Of a DNA stretch of 64,000 nucleotides, positions 22,708 through 34,614 are shown one piece after another. Both the position numbers and the translations under genes were made by a program. Numbering within the stretch: the first letter of the stretch is position 1; every line of letters begins with the position of its first letter. The notes beneath the pieces are model-generated. The model did not search any database, had not been told where the DNA came from, and saw nothing but the letters and a program-made list of their open reading frames with translations. Source of the DNA: Dipteris shenzhenensis (lineage: Eukaryota; Polypodiophyta; Polypodiopsida; Gleicheniales); the NCBI GenBank assembly GCA_047967505.1, contig CM106540.1; one strand, written 5' to 3'.

Positions 22708-23008
22708 TGTGTTGGACAAATTGATGTAATGCAGTGTACCAAGGGGTACAAGGTTAGTGTGAGTTTATGTGCTAGTACTTGGTGGTTAGTGTAACCAAGT
22801 TAGGTGGTAGAAGGTTCTATTAGGTGTGATTGAGAGATTCATGGGCTTGATTGAGAGATGAATGAAGTAATTTCTCAATTTGGAGGTGCTCTCCCTTGGG
22901 CACATGCATTGTATCAGTTGCCCTTATAAGGGCTCATCTACTCACATGAATAAACATAACTTTCACTTCATTGTTGATTCAATTCATGCTTCCCTTGTTG
23001 TTCCATCA
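22708..23008 (+). repeat. 3' LTR of element B
   Basis: It starts TGTGTTGGACAAATTG just after a G-rich tract and ends TGTTGTTCCATCA. Its last 90 bases match 20548-20632. The promoter-like CCCTTATAAGGG box is at about 22921. Confidence 0.65.
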
Positions 23009-23460
23009 ATATGCCCATAGTGATGCAATGAGCTTATGCTCCCAATCATTACCAATAGCTTCTACCATGCAAGTCAAAGTGTTGCACAAGGTTCTGTTTA
23101 TGCTCTCGGCCTTACCATTGGCTCGATGATAACAACAAGGAGTAGACTTTCTCTGGATGATCAAGATTTTGCTTGTGAGGACCACAAGTGTCTTGTTGTT
23201 TGTTGATATGAGATCCTCCATTACTAACAAGTTCAAGAGGGAATCCAAACCATGATATGACTTGATCATACAAGGATTTAGCCATTGACTTGGTGTCATC
23301 CTTTCTTGTCACTCACCTTATCCTCTACCCACTTGGTGAAATAATTAGTGGGGTTGAAAATGATATACCACACTCGTACTCTTAGCCATTGGATTGATAG
23401 GACCAACAAGATTGAAATCCCACATTTCAAAGGGTTGATTGGTGTGTACAGTGATACAGG
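23009..23460 (-). pseudogene. Ty3/gypsy integrase core fragment
   Basis: From about 23460 leftwards the minus strand reads, with frame changes, WYIIFNPTNYFTKWVEDK, SLYDQVISWFGFPLELVSNG (the usual SD replaced by SN), then STPCCYHRANGKAESINRTL and GNDWEHKLIASLWAY. This is the gypsy integrase catalytic core: the second catalytic Asp appears lost, and the Glu in KAESIN is kept. It is cut off exactly where the LTR of element B ends, so B or a rearrangement removed the C-terminal part. Nothing upstream of 23460 looks like pol. Confidence 0.75.
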
Positions 23461-23501
23461 CATTCTATCCTTTTATTGTAGTATAGATACTTTTATAGGG
23501 G

Positions 23502-23502
<1 letters not shown>

Positions 23503-23547
<45 letters not shown>
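23503..23547. repeat. (GA)n microsatellite
   Basis: A GA run of about 45 bases. Confidence 0.97.
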
Positions 23548-23551
<4 letters not shown>

Positions 23552-23599
23552 AAATTACCATAAACTGACCCTCAAAGTCCCCTCCCTGTAGACTTTCTC

Positions 23600-24000
23600 C
23601 ACTATTAAACCTCACTCTCACAATCCCTATCCCATGCCTTACACTCCCTCACTCCCACCTCCTCTCTAGCTTCCACCTTCCATTGTTTCCATCCACTTCC
23701 TCCAAGTATCCATCTTCTCCCTCCTCCTCTTCCTTCATCCCTACTCCTCCTCCTACTTCTTCATCCTTGCTCCCCATCCACCTCCTACTCCCCTGTCTCC
23801 TTCCTCCTCCTCCTCCACCTCCTCCCCCTCTCCTTCTTCCTCCTCCTCCTTCTTCCTCACTCGTCATCCACCACCTCCTCCCCCTCTCCTTCCTCCTCCT
23901 CATTGTTTTCCCTTATCCTCCTCTTCGCTCCCCTACCCAAGGTCTCCCCACCCCGCCCCGCAAATCACCTGCCTCCTCATGCTCGCCCTCCCCAGAACTA
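23600..24000. repeat. Pyrimidine-rich (CTCCTC)n low-complexity tract
   Basis: Dominated by TCC and CTCC units on the plus strand; the Pro/Ser frames on one strand and Gly/Glu/Arg frames on the other are composition artefacts. A 30-base duplication (AACTACACTCCCTCAATCTT and flank) follows at 23996-24060. Confidence 0.85.
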
Positions 24001-24060
24001 CACTCCCTCAATCTTGAATGCAATCCCCAAAACTACACTCCCTCAATCTTGAATGCACGC

Positions 24061-26329
24061 TCAACATAAAAACTAAATCATGACATTGAGAGCATGCTCA
24101 AAGTGAAGGTCGTCTTCATTTTTAAAAAACACTTAAGTACTCAATTTAAAGCATGGATTTTTATTTAAAATATAATTTACCACATTGAGTGCACACTCCA
24201 TGTGAAAGCCCCTCCCAACATTTTTATTATTACCATTATTAGACACTTTTTATTATTATTATAACATAAATCTAACCCAAATCTGATTTGGTCCAAACCA
24301 TCTTGATCAAGTAGCTCCACCTTGCACCAAGTACTTGAACATGTAGAAGTAGAAACAAGCTAGACCATCCTAGAATAGTAATATGGCTTTCACCCATGGT
24401 AATAGCTCAAAGAAGAACAAGAGGTTCATGGATTATAAAAAACGTAACATGGCTACCCTTAAGAATCCACATCTTCTTATGTTCTACGGTATGTTTCTTG
24501 ATTCCATTGCACACATTTACATCAGACTTGTACAACCTCTTAGCTATGCTTGACACACAATAGTCATCATTTTATTATAGGTTTGGCATTGATTCCCACA
24601 AAAATTCACATAAAAAATTCTTGATACATAGTTGTCATCATGTTATTATAGGTTTGATCTTTGGCATGCACATGTTCTTCATCACATGACTTGGTTCACA
24701 TATCAATAGGTTTAGCATAAGAACCATAGCGGTGGTAGGTACCACATAGTGCTATCATGGGTAGACACTATTAATGGTACATGGGTAAGCCTCCACCACA
24801 GACCACAAGACTACCTCTAGTACATAGTATCAAATGGCCTCCAACATGGAGCCATTCACATCGCACAGTTGATGATACACTAGTCATGACTGTAAATGAG
24901 ATCCATGAGTGGAAAAAGAACCTACAGTGACCATTCCTTGCCAAACGATATGTACAAATTTACAATGCCGACTTGGACCTGAAGGGGACCTCATCAGTCT
25001 TGAGAGGTCAATAGAAAAGTATCATTATATGCTAGTATGGATCGTACTTTAGTATTCCATCATATATACTTGGTGATAAATCCTCAACATGAGGCACTTC
25101 CCTCTACATCAACATAGACAAACTCTAGTTATGTATATCCATCATGTTCATGCACGGATCTGACTCTATTTACTTTCACATTATATGTAGATACACAACA
25201 ATAGTTCATTAATAATCATGCAGATTTAAAGTAGGTAAGTCCTTGATATGAGGCTCTCACATCTCCAACACCATGCAAAGATACATGCCGTAGTGTATCC
25301 AGCTTCTCAAGTGATTTCATTTCAACAACCATCACTCATGATTTCACCTTTGGCATGGAGCATGTCATGATCTTGGTCATAGCTCCTACCACCAATTCAG
25401 ATTAATAGATGATAGATCATACTTTAGGACACCACAACATAGCTCAGTTATACCACATTGCACTACACTTGGATCCAATGATCACCACCACCACCTTTGA
25501 TTACAAGATAATTCCTTAGCATGAGGACATATATGCCTTCTTATAGTCTTGACCCAATGTAGTGGACATAATCACTTGGAGGACCTTAATGTTCTAGCAT
25601 GTAGTTATGGCTACCGTATATAGTCCATACTTGATGCAAATTAGTGGTTGGATCCGAGACTATGGATATATCTTGGCATTAATATTCTATGCATCATATG
25701 CCTCAGGCATAGCTTATGTAATTTTTAGTTGTATTTCAATCTTCTAGCCCTTTCTATTGTCAACTCCACCATGAGCCTTGCTACATCCTATGCCAATGGA
25801 TGTTTAGCCATGTAGAGAATGGACAACCTTTGTTGAGCATATGGGTTGGACAAGTTGCCATACCTTGTTACTTTTTGGGCCTACTTAGTATAGCTAAGTA
25901 TCATGCTTGCACCTTGAGCCTCAACTTTTATGTAGCCCTTGGATCGTTCTATCTACATAGACTATGCAGTCTTCTAGGACACTACACCCTATGATAGAGA
26001 TTACTCTATTGCAATGTACCTTAGGCATTGCTATCAAGACTTTTGGTTGGTGAAACTCTTGCATGTCACAACCTTTTGGATCATGTTGTCACATTTGTAT
26101 TGATCATCTTCAAATTTGATACTTTTCTTTGATGAGTAGCTTCACAATTTACATCAACTTATGATATGTTAATCTTTGACATGTTGAGCATGTAGTCATA
26201 CATGTAGTTATCAACACAGTCAACTTTATCTAGCTGGACTTCTTACTTCCTTCATGTTCCCTTTGGTCTATTTTGTAGGTTGAGTTCCCAAAGTCAAAGG
26301 ATGACCTACAACTTAATTTGAGGGAATGT
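24061..26329. other. No gene seen; possible decayed interior of a non-coding LTR element
   Basis: Over 2 kb without a convincing frame on either strand. It ends in a polypurine-like TTTGAGGGA next to the LTR-like sequence below, so it may be the interior of a large derivative element with no coding capacity. That is inference from layout. Confidence 0.35.
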
Positions 26330-26735
26330 GGGGAAATGCATAATTATGTATAAGGATCCAATAAGTAGTAATAATTGAACAAACTTCTGCTATGCAGTCA
26401 TTACGCTCACACATGCATATACTACTCTGATTTTTATAGTATTTCGTTTCCAATTTTTGTTGCTATATCATTTGCACCACATGATCAAATCTAAAAAAAT
26501 CTTGTACATGCACCCTCTACTTACCCAATGCAATTTATGAGGGGGTGCTAAAGATGAGGTCAAATTTCACCATACCATAAGGGCATAGGGCAAATCCTAA
26601 CCCTATTCCCAAGGGGTTCTCATGTATATATTCATGTTTATGGTCAATACAATGTAATGTATGGTGCATAGGGTACAGTTACCTATCTTGTGTACTCCAT
26701 TGTCTCTCCAATTGATGCAAATCAAGATTATACAT
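26330..26735 (+). repeat. LTR-like sequence (possible 3' LTR)
   Basis: AATTTGAGGGAATGTGGGG resembles the junction between polypurine tract and LTR in copia elements. The following segment starts TGTGGGGAAATGC and contains AATACAATGTAATG and a long AT-rich tail ending near ATTATACATCA. No second copy was found in the window. Confidence 0.3.
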
Positions 26736-26859
26736 CAAGATAGTAATGTATCATCTCATAAGGTATGTCATCAAGAATGATTTGCATAGATAAGAATATT
26801 AGAAGGATCTAAGAATTTTGTCTATAGTGTGGCACATATCAAACTAAATCATATTCAAG

Positions 26860-26930
26860 TGAAGAATTTGTTTCCAGTTGGGCAAATCACAGAAATAATT
26901 TGTTGCCAGTTGGACAAATCACAAAAATAA
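26860..26930. repeat. 34-bp tandem duplication
   Basis: AATTTGTTTCCAGTTGGGC plus AAATCACAGAAAT is repeated once with small changes. Confidence 0.8.
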
Positions 26931-28137
26931 TTATTATACCATCTTTGATAAGGATGAGTGTACAACCTGAGATAATCCAAAGGAGGTTATCTAGTTGGAG
27001 AAGCAATGAAAAAAGGATGCTTATTTAGAATCTTATATTTAGTACTTCACTTGCATGCCACGTTAGCTGAGTATCAAACTATGATTAAAGCACATATGGG
27101 TCAATGCACAATCTGGTATAGCCAATCGTGTAACTATTTTAGTGTCAGTATTGGGGCCACAACGCGACGTGTTGGTGGGCAACATTTTGAATTTTGGGTA
27201 GACGTGCTCTCAATGAAACTTTTTTCGACATAATGATTGCCTTATTGGCATAATAATGAGACACAATCTATGAAAACTTGTTGCTTTGAACACCATAGAG
27301 CTCGACACATGTCAGAGATACCCCCACTAGGTAGCCCATTATTAATATTCAAACTCTATTCAAACCGCTCTTTCAAAAGGCATCAAGAGGGGCTCTTTAT
27401 CAGAGTTGGGAATGGAAAGTATGCACATTGTGTACAATAATTATCCTTTTTAAATTATAACAGTGTTTATTATTCAATATAGCCCCACAAACAACCAAAT
27501 AAATAGGTTTTCTTAAAGTTCAATAAACTTGTCATTGATTTTGAACAAATATAAAAATTGTGTTATTAAGACAAAAATGTTTTACTTAATCTATTATGAG
27601 GGCTTTAATTAGAACCATAAACATGGGTGACATAATTTCTTGAATAAATGCATGCTGTTACTTTCAGACTTTATAATTTATAGCCCTCTCCTCTATCAAA
27701 ATCCATTATCTCCTAGTGTTCACTTTAGTCTAAATACATTAGTAGAGATGTAAGCATGTGGCATAGGGATCACTCACATAAAGAACTTCTCTTCTTATAG
27801 CAACATTATTATAGGTTATGTTTATAGTAACCATTTGAACATTTTAAGTTCAAAAGATAGATGAAAATATACTAAAGAACTATCAAATGCATACCGTCTC
27901 ACATAATGGCTTTGATTTTCTAAAAAATGCATAACATTTGGAATACACTTTCTATGAACATGATTCGAACACTAATATTTTTTATTTTCTACCTAGAAAA
28001 TAACATGCCAAAAAATCAATTTGCATTCAATTTTGAAAAATCACATTAAGTAATTAGACCATCATCAAGGTAAGTGCAATTCTTGCTTCACATAAAAAAT
28101 ATTGCACACACACTCATTGGGCCCAGGGAGATGAGGG

Positions 28138-28139
<2 letters not shown>
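26931..28139. other. No gene seen
   Basis: Two plus-strand ORFs (27006-27233 and 27237-27440) have no recognisable content; the rest is AT-rich. Confidence 0.4.
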
Positions 28140-28187
<48 letters not shown>

Positions 28188-28650
28188 CACTAGAGGTGGT
28201 GGCAGACATGTGGGAGAAAGGAGTCAAAAATCCCAGTAAAAGAAAACGGCTTGTATACAAATCTCTGCAAACAAACAACATGAGGTTTTAGACATATTCT
28301 CAAAGGACCAAAGAGGGATCAAGAAGATAAATGAAAAATCACTCCGTTTGCTGAGTGACACTAATTATAAGCACATTGTGTTCATAAAGTTTTGTACAAT
28401 CCTTTGAGCTTTGGAATTTGACTTTGGGAGCTAGAGAGATGAGACAATGGGGATTGGGGGGGGGGAGTGGAGCAAGAGTTGAGCACGAGGGGTAGAGAGC
28501 TGAAGGGAGGGAGAGTGGAGGGACATGGGGGAGTGAGGGAAGGGTGATGGGGAGGGGGTGATGGCAGGTGGGAGGAAAAGAAAGGAGAGTGAGAGCGGAT
28601 GGCTGAGAGAATGGGGAAGGGAAGGGGGGTTATAAAGGGAATATCCATGC
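28140..28650. repeat. (GA)n microsatellite and purine-rich G-run tract
   Basis: 28140-28186 is pure GA. About 28420-28640 is G/A-rich with GGGGGGGG runs. The Pro/Ser frame on the minus strand is a composition artefact. 28651-29095 holds no feature I can support. Confidence 0.85.
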
Positions 28651-29095
28651 TAAAGAATTATCCAATGGATGTGAATTAACTGTATGGCACTAGCCCGACC
28701 AAATGCTAGTTGGGAAATGAAAGTATGTGTTTAGATTTTAAAATGCCATCAATAATTGAGCCATATAATTAATTCCATCAATTGGATACAAAGTAAAAAA
28801 AGGGAAACATATAAAGAGACAATGTTTGAGACCTCTAAGTTCAAAAATGCAACAACTAGAGTTTGCAAAAAAATTGATCAAAATTAAGAATTTTTAATAA
28901 TATTGATTTTGACAAAAATAATATTGAAAAAAGACGTTGAATCCTCAGGCAGTCCAGGTTATGTGGTCACGGTCCACTTATGTTGTCTCTGTGCCAACAT
29001 GGACTTAGGTAGCACAGAATGTGTGTGTAGAGTAGCAGAAAAGCTCTGCTTGTACTTGCATAAGGCTAGGAATAATCCCTCTTAAGAATCCAACT

Positions 29096-29452
29096 TGCAT
29101 GTTCTACATGCAAGTTCTACATACGATTCCTACATGCAACATGTAACTCCTATATGCAAAATGTGAGTTCTACATGCAACTCCTACATGCATGTTCTACA
29201 TGTGAGTTCTACATGCAACTCCTACATGCGAGTTCTACATGCAACTCCTACATGCATGTTCTACATGTGAGTTCTACATGCAACTCCTACATGCGAGTTC
29301 TATATGCAACTCCTACATGCGAGTTCTACATGCAACTCCTACATGCATGTTCTACATGCGAGTTCTACATGCAACTCCTACATGCAACATGCGAGTTCTA
29401 CATGTAAAACTTGTAACTCCTACATGCAAATTCTATATGCAAGTTCTACATG
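29096..29452. repeat. 13-bp minisatellite (TTCTACATGCAAG type)
   Basis: About 350 bases of 13-base units such as TTCTACATGCAAC, TCCTACATGCGAG and TCCTACATGCATG, arranged in alternating higher-order pairs. Because 13 is not a multiple of three, every frame cycles with a 39-base period, and the plus frames stay open, giving Cys/Tyr/Met-rich translations that are not real proteins. Confidence 0.95.
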
Positions 29453-29504
29453 TAGAGAGAGAATGTCTCACAATTCCTACATGCAAAGAGAGAAGCACTC
29501 CAAC

Positions 29505-30263
29505 TTGTATAAATACCCCATAATGGAATGAAGCCCAGACTCTTTGGGGCATTGTGTTGAGTTCTACTTTGGTATTCCAAGCAATTGTCCCAAGTGTCCA
29601 TGCTTCCTTGCACTCCACGTCCAAAAGCATGTCCTAACCTTGCAACTCCTCCTCCCCCCCCTCTCCTTTGACCTTGCAACCCATTCTCTCCCTCTCCTCC
29701 TCTCCCCTCCTCCTCCTCCTCCTCCCTCCTCCTCCCTTCTCCTCCTCCCTTCTTCTCTCTCTCCTTTCCCCCCATGCTCTTACATCTTCTTCCTCTCCCA
29801 CTCCTATGCTCCCCCTAAACCCTTACTTCATCAACCCGTAACCTCCATGATCTATGAAGAGACGAGTTCTCCACCATGTACTTTACCTTGAACCTTGGAT
29901 CCTCCCTCTAACCCTTGAACCTCTTCTAAAGTCTGGAACCTCTCTTTGAACCTTGGAAACTCCTTCTAAACCCTGAACCTCCCTTAACGCATAAACTCCT
30001 ACTAAACCCTTCAACCCCCAATGAAGGCAAAAGCCTTCATTACCCCAACCATGATGATGTACGTTCCTTTCACACATGCTTGCACTATGTTTGCTTACCC
30101 CACTTAAGCCTACGTCTCTCATCGAAATATGACTCGAGATCCTAAGCTACACTTGTACTACAAACGACAACACCGATATATCTGTAGGTGAAAAAAAGCC
30201 TCAGAACCCTACATACTGAGATTATCCTGCTCTTCTTGCGAAAGCCATGGGAAAGAGCCAACA
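29505..30263 (+). repeat. 5' LTR (right-hand part) of the gypsy element
   Basis: TATAAATA at 29508-29515 is the likely promoter box. The segment ends GAGCCAACA at 30263, two bases before the primer-binding site. The TG start is not certain because the minisatellite adjoins it, and no 3' LTR exists in the window for comparison. Confidence 0.5.
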
Positions 30264-30265
30264 TT

Positions 30266-30283
30266 TGGCGCCACTGTCGGGAA
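30266..30283 (+). promoter_or_regulatory. Primer-binding site of the gypsy element
   Basis: TGGCGCCACTGTCGGGAA has the TGGCGCC core and the GTCGGG block found just inside 5' LTRs of many plant Ty3/gypsy elements. Confidence 0.8.
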
Positions 30284-30859
30284 GACTAGTGTCTCGAATA
30301 ACAAGTAAACATATGCAAGTATGTGTAAAAAACAAACTTTCACGAAGATAACACTCAAGGGCAAGAAGAGTAAAAGTTTTTTTCCAGCTCTAGCCAAAGA
30401 TACCTACCCCAAGCATCAACCTTGGATTACAAAATTAAGAAGAAATCAGTCTCGATAATGGACATGAATGCCTAGAGCTCACAATTTTTATCATTTCACC
30501 TTTTTACAAAAGAGCGATCCAAGTTAATCATGAAAAGTTATGGCTCGGGAAGAGTTTAGGGTTTGACTCTAACCCTACATCCATTCCTATAAAAACCCAC
30601 TCCACCCCCTCATTCTTATTCTTTCACATCTATCCTCCATCGTCTTCCCCATTCCAAGCCCTCCATCTATCGACCACCATCCTACTCCCATCCTCACACG
30701 GTGAGTTATTTCGAGCCCTTCTCTCACAGTGATAACCTAGCCATCCACCCACCATCCATTCGCCATCAACAATCCTATTACATCGAGAAAGACTTGGAGA
30801 GCGTTAAGGTGACCATCTCTTCCTCCCTTTGGATTTACGTCAAATTTTTCCATACGTCA

Positions 30860-31500
30860 AGTTTCCTCCACCCCCCTCCCTCCATCCCCTTCCCCCCCCT
30901 CCCCCCGCCTCTATCCCCTCCCCCCCCCCTCCCGCCTCCACCCCCCTCCTCTCCCCTCCACCCCCCCCTCCATCTCCTCCACCCCACACCCCCTCCCCCT
31001 CCACCCCCCCTCCCTCCCCCCCCCCGCCCACCCTTCCATTCCCCCCCCCCCCCCCCACTCCCCCACCTCTTCCCCCTCCTCCCTCCATCTCCCCCCCCTT
31101 CCACCCTCCTGCCGGCCCTCCTCTCCCTACCTACTACTAAAGGCTTAAATCCTTAGGCCTTGAGCTAAGGCAAGGCAACCCGCCCACTACATTACTCTAG
31201 GCAGCCCCGCCCTCCGTCCTTTGCTCGCCATCGGTGGCAACACCTACCACGTGGCAGTGCCCGCCCTGTCCCCGCCAGCTTTTCCTCGCCTCGCCTCCAA
31301 CAACTCTGCCTTGCCCCCTACGCCCACGCCCGTAGCACCACCTCCACCCCTCCTCGCATTGTCTCCTTCGTCACCCTATCCTCCTGCAGCCCCCTCCCTA
31401 GCCTCCCTCCATCCCCTCCATCCTCCTACTCCTCCCTCTTCCCTCTTCCCCACCCCCACCCTCGCAACAGCCCCCCCCCCTTCACCCTCCTAGCGACCAC
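30860..31500. repeat. C-rich low-complexity leader tract
   Basis: Runs of C up to about 16 with CCTCC and CCACC units, heaviest at 30870-31110 and thinning to 31500. The Pro and Gly frames are artefacts. It lies in the untranslated leader of the gypsy element. Confidence 0.9.
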
Positions 31501-32159
31501 TGCGCGACGCCCCTCCCTCTATTTTTGTTTATTAAAAGAACCCTAAAACTAACCCTAACCCTAGGTAGGCTAGGTTTAGTTAGTTTCACTATAGTTAGGC
31601 TAGTGGGTTAGGTCAGGCTAGATTGACTAGAGTTAGTTAGGTTAGATAATCTAACTAGAGTTAGTTAAATTAGGTTACACTAACTAGTGTTAGTTGGGTC
31701 TAACTAGTATTAGGTTACTTTAGCCACAATTAGGTTAGAGTAACTAATTCTCGATCTGGTTAACTTAACTTACTAGTTAGGTTAGTGGCTAACTACTAGT
31801 TACTTCAATTGGATTAGGCCAGTTAGCTCAACTGAGTAGGTCAGTTACTCTCCCTCAGTTAGGGTTTAAGTCCATTCACACTTAAATCCATTGACCAAGG
31901 CACCCCCCTCCCACACACACACAAAAAGGCCCCATTTTACCCCTACTTTAACACATCATAACTCATCCATTTGGTGGCCAAACTGAACCCCATTTGGTGG
32001 CCAAACTAGACCCCATTTGAACCACGGTTTCACACACAAAAAACCACGCTATGGGGCATTTTTCCAGCCCATTTCACACCATTTCGACATCCCTAGCACT
32101 CGTTAATTTGCACCCTGCATGGGCCTCTTTTTGCACTAATTCACTCATAAATTTCCACC
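31501..32159. other. Gypsy leader with TTAGG/CTAAC-rich stretch
   Basis: From 31539 to about 31860 the sequence is full of CTAACCCTA, GTTAGG and TAACTAG words, beginning with a short run resembling plant telomere repeat (ACCCTAAAACTAACCCTAAC). It is too degenerate for a true telomere tract. No ORF before the gag start. Confidence 0.5.
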
Positions 32160-33821
32160 GTGACCAAATATAATGGTAGGGGCGATCCAATCCGATTCCT
32201 CCAACATTTTGATGCCGCATGCCGAGTGGGTGGAGATCAATCCAATGAAACCAAGGTCACCTGGTTCCCCATGGCCTTAATCGATGAAGCCTCAAAATGG
32301 TACCTAGACCTTCTAGTGGAAGAAAGAGCCACATCGGACCTGCTGCAAACTAAATTCAAGAGGCGCTTTCAAACGGAGAGACTACAAGATGATCTCGCTC
32401 TCCAACTAAGCAATATCAAACAAGGTCGCCCCAAGAATATGTATGCACGTACCTGGGCAAGATGAAACGATTAATTGCTAAATGTGACCCACGCCCCAAT
32501 GCTAAGTACCTCACAGCCTGGTTCATTGTAGGACTAAGGAAGAAAATCTGCAAAGACATGAAAAAGATTAGCAGTTATGAAACATTCAATGCTGCTCATG
32601 CCGCAACCATTGACATCGAGGATGGCATGACCGACTCTGACACCAGCAGTGATGATGGAAGATCCAGTGCACGAGATAAACTCTCTAAAAAGGAAAAATC
32701 CAAGTCCACTGCCAAAACGTCTAATGAATATCGCCTAGAGGCCATGACCATGAAGCTAAAAGAAGAAATGATGCAAGCCAAGGAACAAAAGCTTCACATG
32801 TCTCAGCCGCCGCCACCTCAAACTTATCCACGGTGAGAAAATGTATGGTGTCCACACTGCATGGCCAATTATATAGCAAATAAATGCCCAGTCCTAAGAG
32901 CTAGGATCACTGCACAAGCAAATCCACCACCAAGTTTGTGGTGCCATATCTACATAGTCGGTGGCCATGATGAAAATAGTTGCATCTTCAACATGCACAA
33001 CAACCCTTCTCAACCTCAATAATACCAACCGGCACCCATACTAGTGTAGAGGCAATCGGCACTTGCACAAGCGACCCCAACTCCGAGGATGAATCCTATT
33101 CCCGTCTGGACATAAGTCTCGCAATTACTCAAGAATCCAAATCCACGACCATATTCAAGAGCGCCAAATCCAGCTCCTCTGTTAGTTCCAATACAACAAC
33201 TTCAAGCCGAGGAAGTGGATTCATCATTCGAGTATGTAGCTGAGTACCTAGCATACTATGTGGAAGGTGCGAAAGGTTTAATACCAGTCTATGCGAATCA
33301 AGTTCGACCCAAGACATATCGAGCGCCAATCAAGTGCTACGGTTGTGGAGAGAATCACCGGATCCTAGAGTGCCCTCATCGTGGTAGCCCCACTACAACT
33401 ACTCTGCAGAGATTGTGGCATAGGCCATGCTTGTATGGATTGTCCCATGAAAAATAAGGTCCCACAACAAATAGAGGCTAAGCCTGACGTCCCAATCGGC
33501 ATTATTGGGGTGGACCATCAAAGTCTGGAGCCGGCAAGCATAATATCACAACCTATGAATGTAATTACACGCCAACAAAAAGAGGCCACCAAGGACCGTA
33601 ATATTCGAATTCAATCAAGACAACTTCTTCAAAAGAAAGCACAATTGCCTCTACCTCCGCCAAGCAGTGAGCAACCAAGCTCATCCATATCAACTCCTGA
33701 GCCTCAAATAAAAGAAGCTCCATACTCGAATGCAGAAGTGGAGAAGGTTCGATTTCAGGCACTTCAACAATGGGTACAAAAGGAACAAGCTCAATTTGAG
33801 GCCACAAGATCCAATCCCTGA
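32160..33821 (+). pseudogene. Ty3/gypsy gag, frameshifted, with zinc knuckles
   Basis: 32160-32465 begins MTKYNGRGDPIRFLQHFDA and contains WYLDL and FKRRFQTERL, the retrotransposon gag capsid fold. A frame change leads to 32462-32836, ending in a Ser/Asp-rich and Lys-rich linker. After a stop, a Cys/His stretch is readable near 32850-33000 (WCPHCMANYIANKC and WCHIYIVGGHDENSC). Near 33340 is CYGCGENHRILEC and near 33405, in another frame, CRDCGIGHACMDC, both with C-x2-C-x3-H-x4-C spacing. The last frame (33381-33821) continues as a Gln/Ser/Pro-rich linker. Gag builds the virus-like particle; at least three frame changes show this copy is dead. Confidence 0.75.
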
Positions 33822-34059
33822 CTTGGCCCCACATAGTATTGATGCTGTACTCAAGCCTCTATTCCAACAACAGAATCTGCAACATAATGTACCACCACAC
33901 CAAGTTGAAGGAGCCGCACTTTCCAACATTCTAAGTTGCCCCATGTCAATTCCCATTGGAATCCTATTATAGAATTGTCCCAATCTCTGGGAGATTTTCA
34001 AAGGCTAGATTGAACTCGCAAATCCCCCTCCTCATATCGAAGACATAGAAGATATCCCT

Positions 34060-34614
34060 ATGCGGATGGGTGAGAGAGATGACATATGCAACATCACTGT
34101 GCCTTTGATCCACAAGGCATATGATAAAGTCCAAGCCATAATGGATGGTGAAGCAGGTGTAAATAACCTATCCAAGGAGCTCCATGATGAATGGGGTCTC
34201 CCACGAATGCAAAAGGCTAATTTTAACATACACCTTGTCAATGATTCATGGGCAAAACCCTTGGGAATAGAGAATGGCGTGTCAACAAAAGTCGCAGGAG
34301 TCCACATTTCCCTTCAATTCACAATCTTGGATCTCCCCAAGAAATCCTATCAGATCTTGCTAGGACGTCCTCCTTAGTTGCATGAAGCATCAGTCCTCCA
34401 TGATTGGGGAACTGATAGACTGACAATCCAAAACCGCGACACCGCAATCAAAGAGAATGTGGGGACAAGAGCAATAAAACCAATTGTGCCAAGGGCATTG
34501 GATGAAACCTCTTCAACGACGATCTCAAGCTCATTGGTGCACTATATTACTCGAGCAGGAGGATACATTGTGGTCTTCCACATCCAACACAGCTTTCAAG
34601 TCATTTCTAAATAA
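34060..34614 (+). pseudogene. Ty3/gypsy aspartic protease with in-frame stop
   Basis: The frame reads IMDGEAGVNNLSKELHDEWG, where the usual D-S/T-G-A is DGEA, then FNIHLVNDSWAKPLGIENGV and ILLGRPP. A TAG at 34375-34377 follows, and the same frame goes on LHEASVLHDWGTDRLTI. Family knowledge: this is the retropepsin-like domain that follows gag, ending in LLGRPWL-HDA-type motifs. The altered active site and the stop argue against function. The reading frame ends at 34614 where similarity to pol stops. Confidence 0.7.

Larger units (their letters stand above)
20635..23008 (+). mobile_element. LTR element B, non-autonomous, with no recognisable copia proteins
   Basis: It has a primer-binding site at 20635 (TGGTATTAGAGCC), a purine-rich tract before 22708 (TTTGTGGGGGG) and a 3' LTR ending CCATCA at 23008, followed by ATATG. 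The interior contains no gag or pol motif that I can read. It holds an LTR-like stretch in the opposite direction (about 21093-21608) and one open frame of 123 codons (22114-22485). It appears to interrupt a gypsy integrase remnant that begins immediately at 23009. Confidence 0.5.
29096..34614 (+). mobile_element. Ty3/gypsy element, 5' portion (LTR, PBS, gag, protease)
   Basis: A TATA box and LTR end are followed at 30266 by a TGGCGCC-type primer-binding site, a long leader with C-rich tracts, a gypsy gag from 32160, zinc knuckles near 32.9 and 33.4 kb, and an aspartic protease from 34060. The unit stops near 34614 with no reverse transcriptase, RNase H, integrase or 3' LTR, so it is truncated. 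The left edge is uncertain: the minisatellite may be part of the LTR. Confidence 0.7.

Noticed and set aside
29174-29531. Cys-rich repetitive proteins in overlapping plus frames
   Set aside because: The 13-bp minisatellite keeps the frames open without coding selection.
30701-31156. Pro-rich extensin-like protein and Gly-rich protein on the other strand
   Set aside because: It comes from C-runs in a gypsy leader, with no signal peptide or repeat motif of cell-wall proteins.
31539-31566. Interstitial telomere repeat
   Set aside because: Only two or three imperfect CCCTAAA/CCCTAA units within a generally TTAGG/CTAAC-rich stretch.
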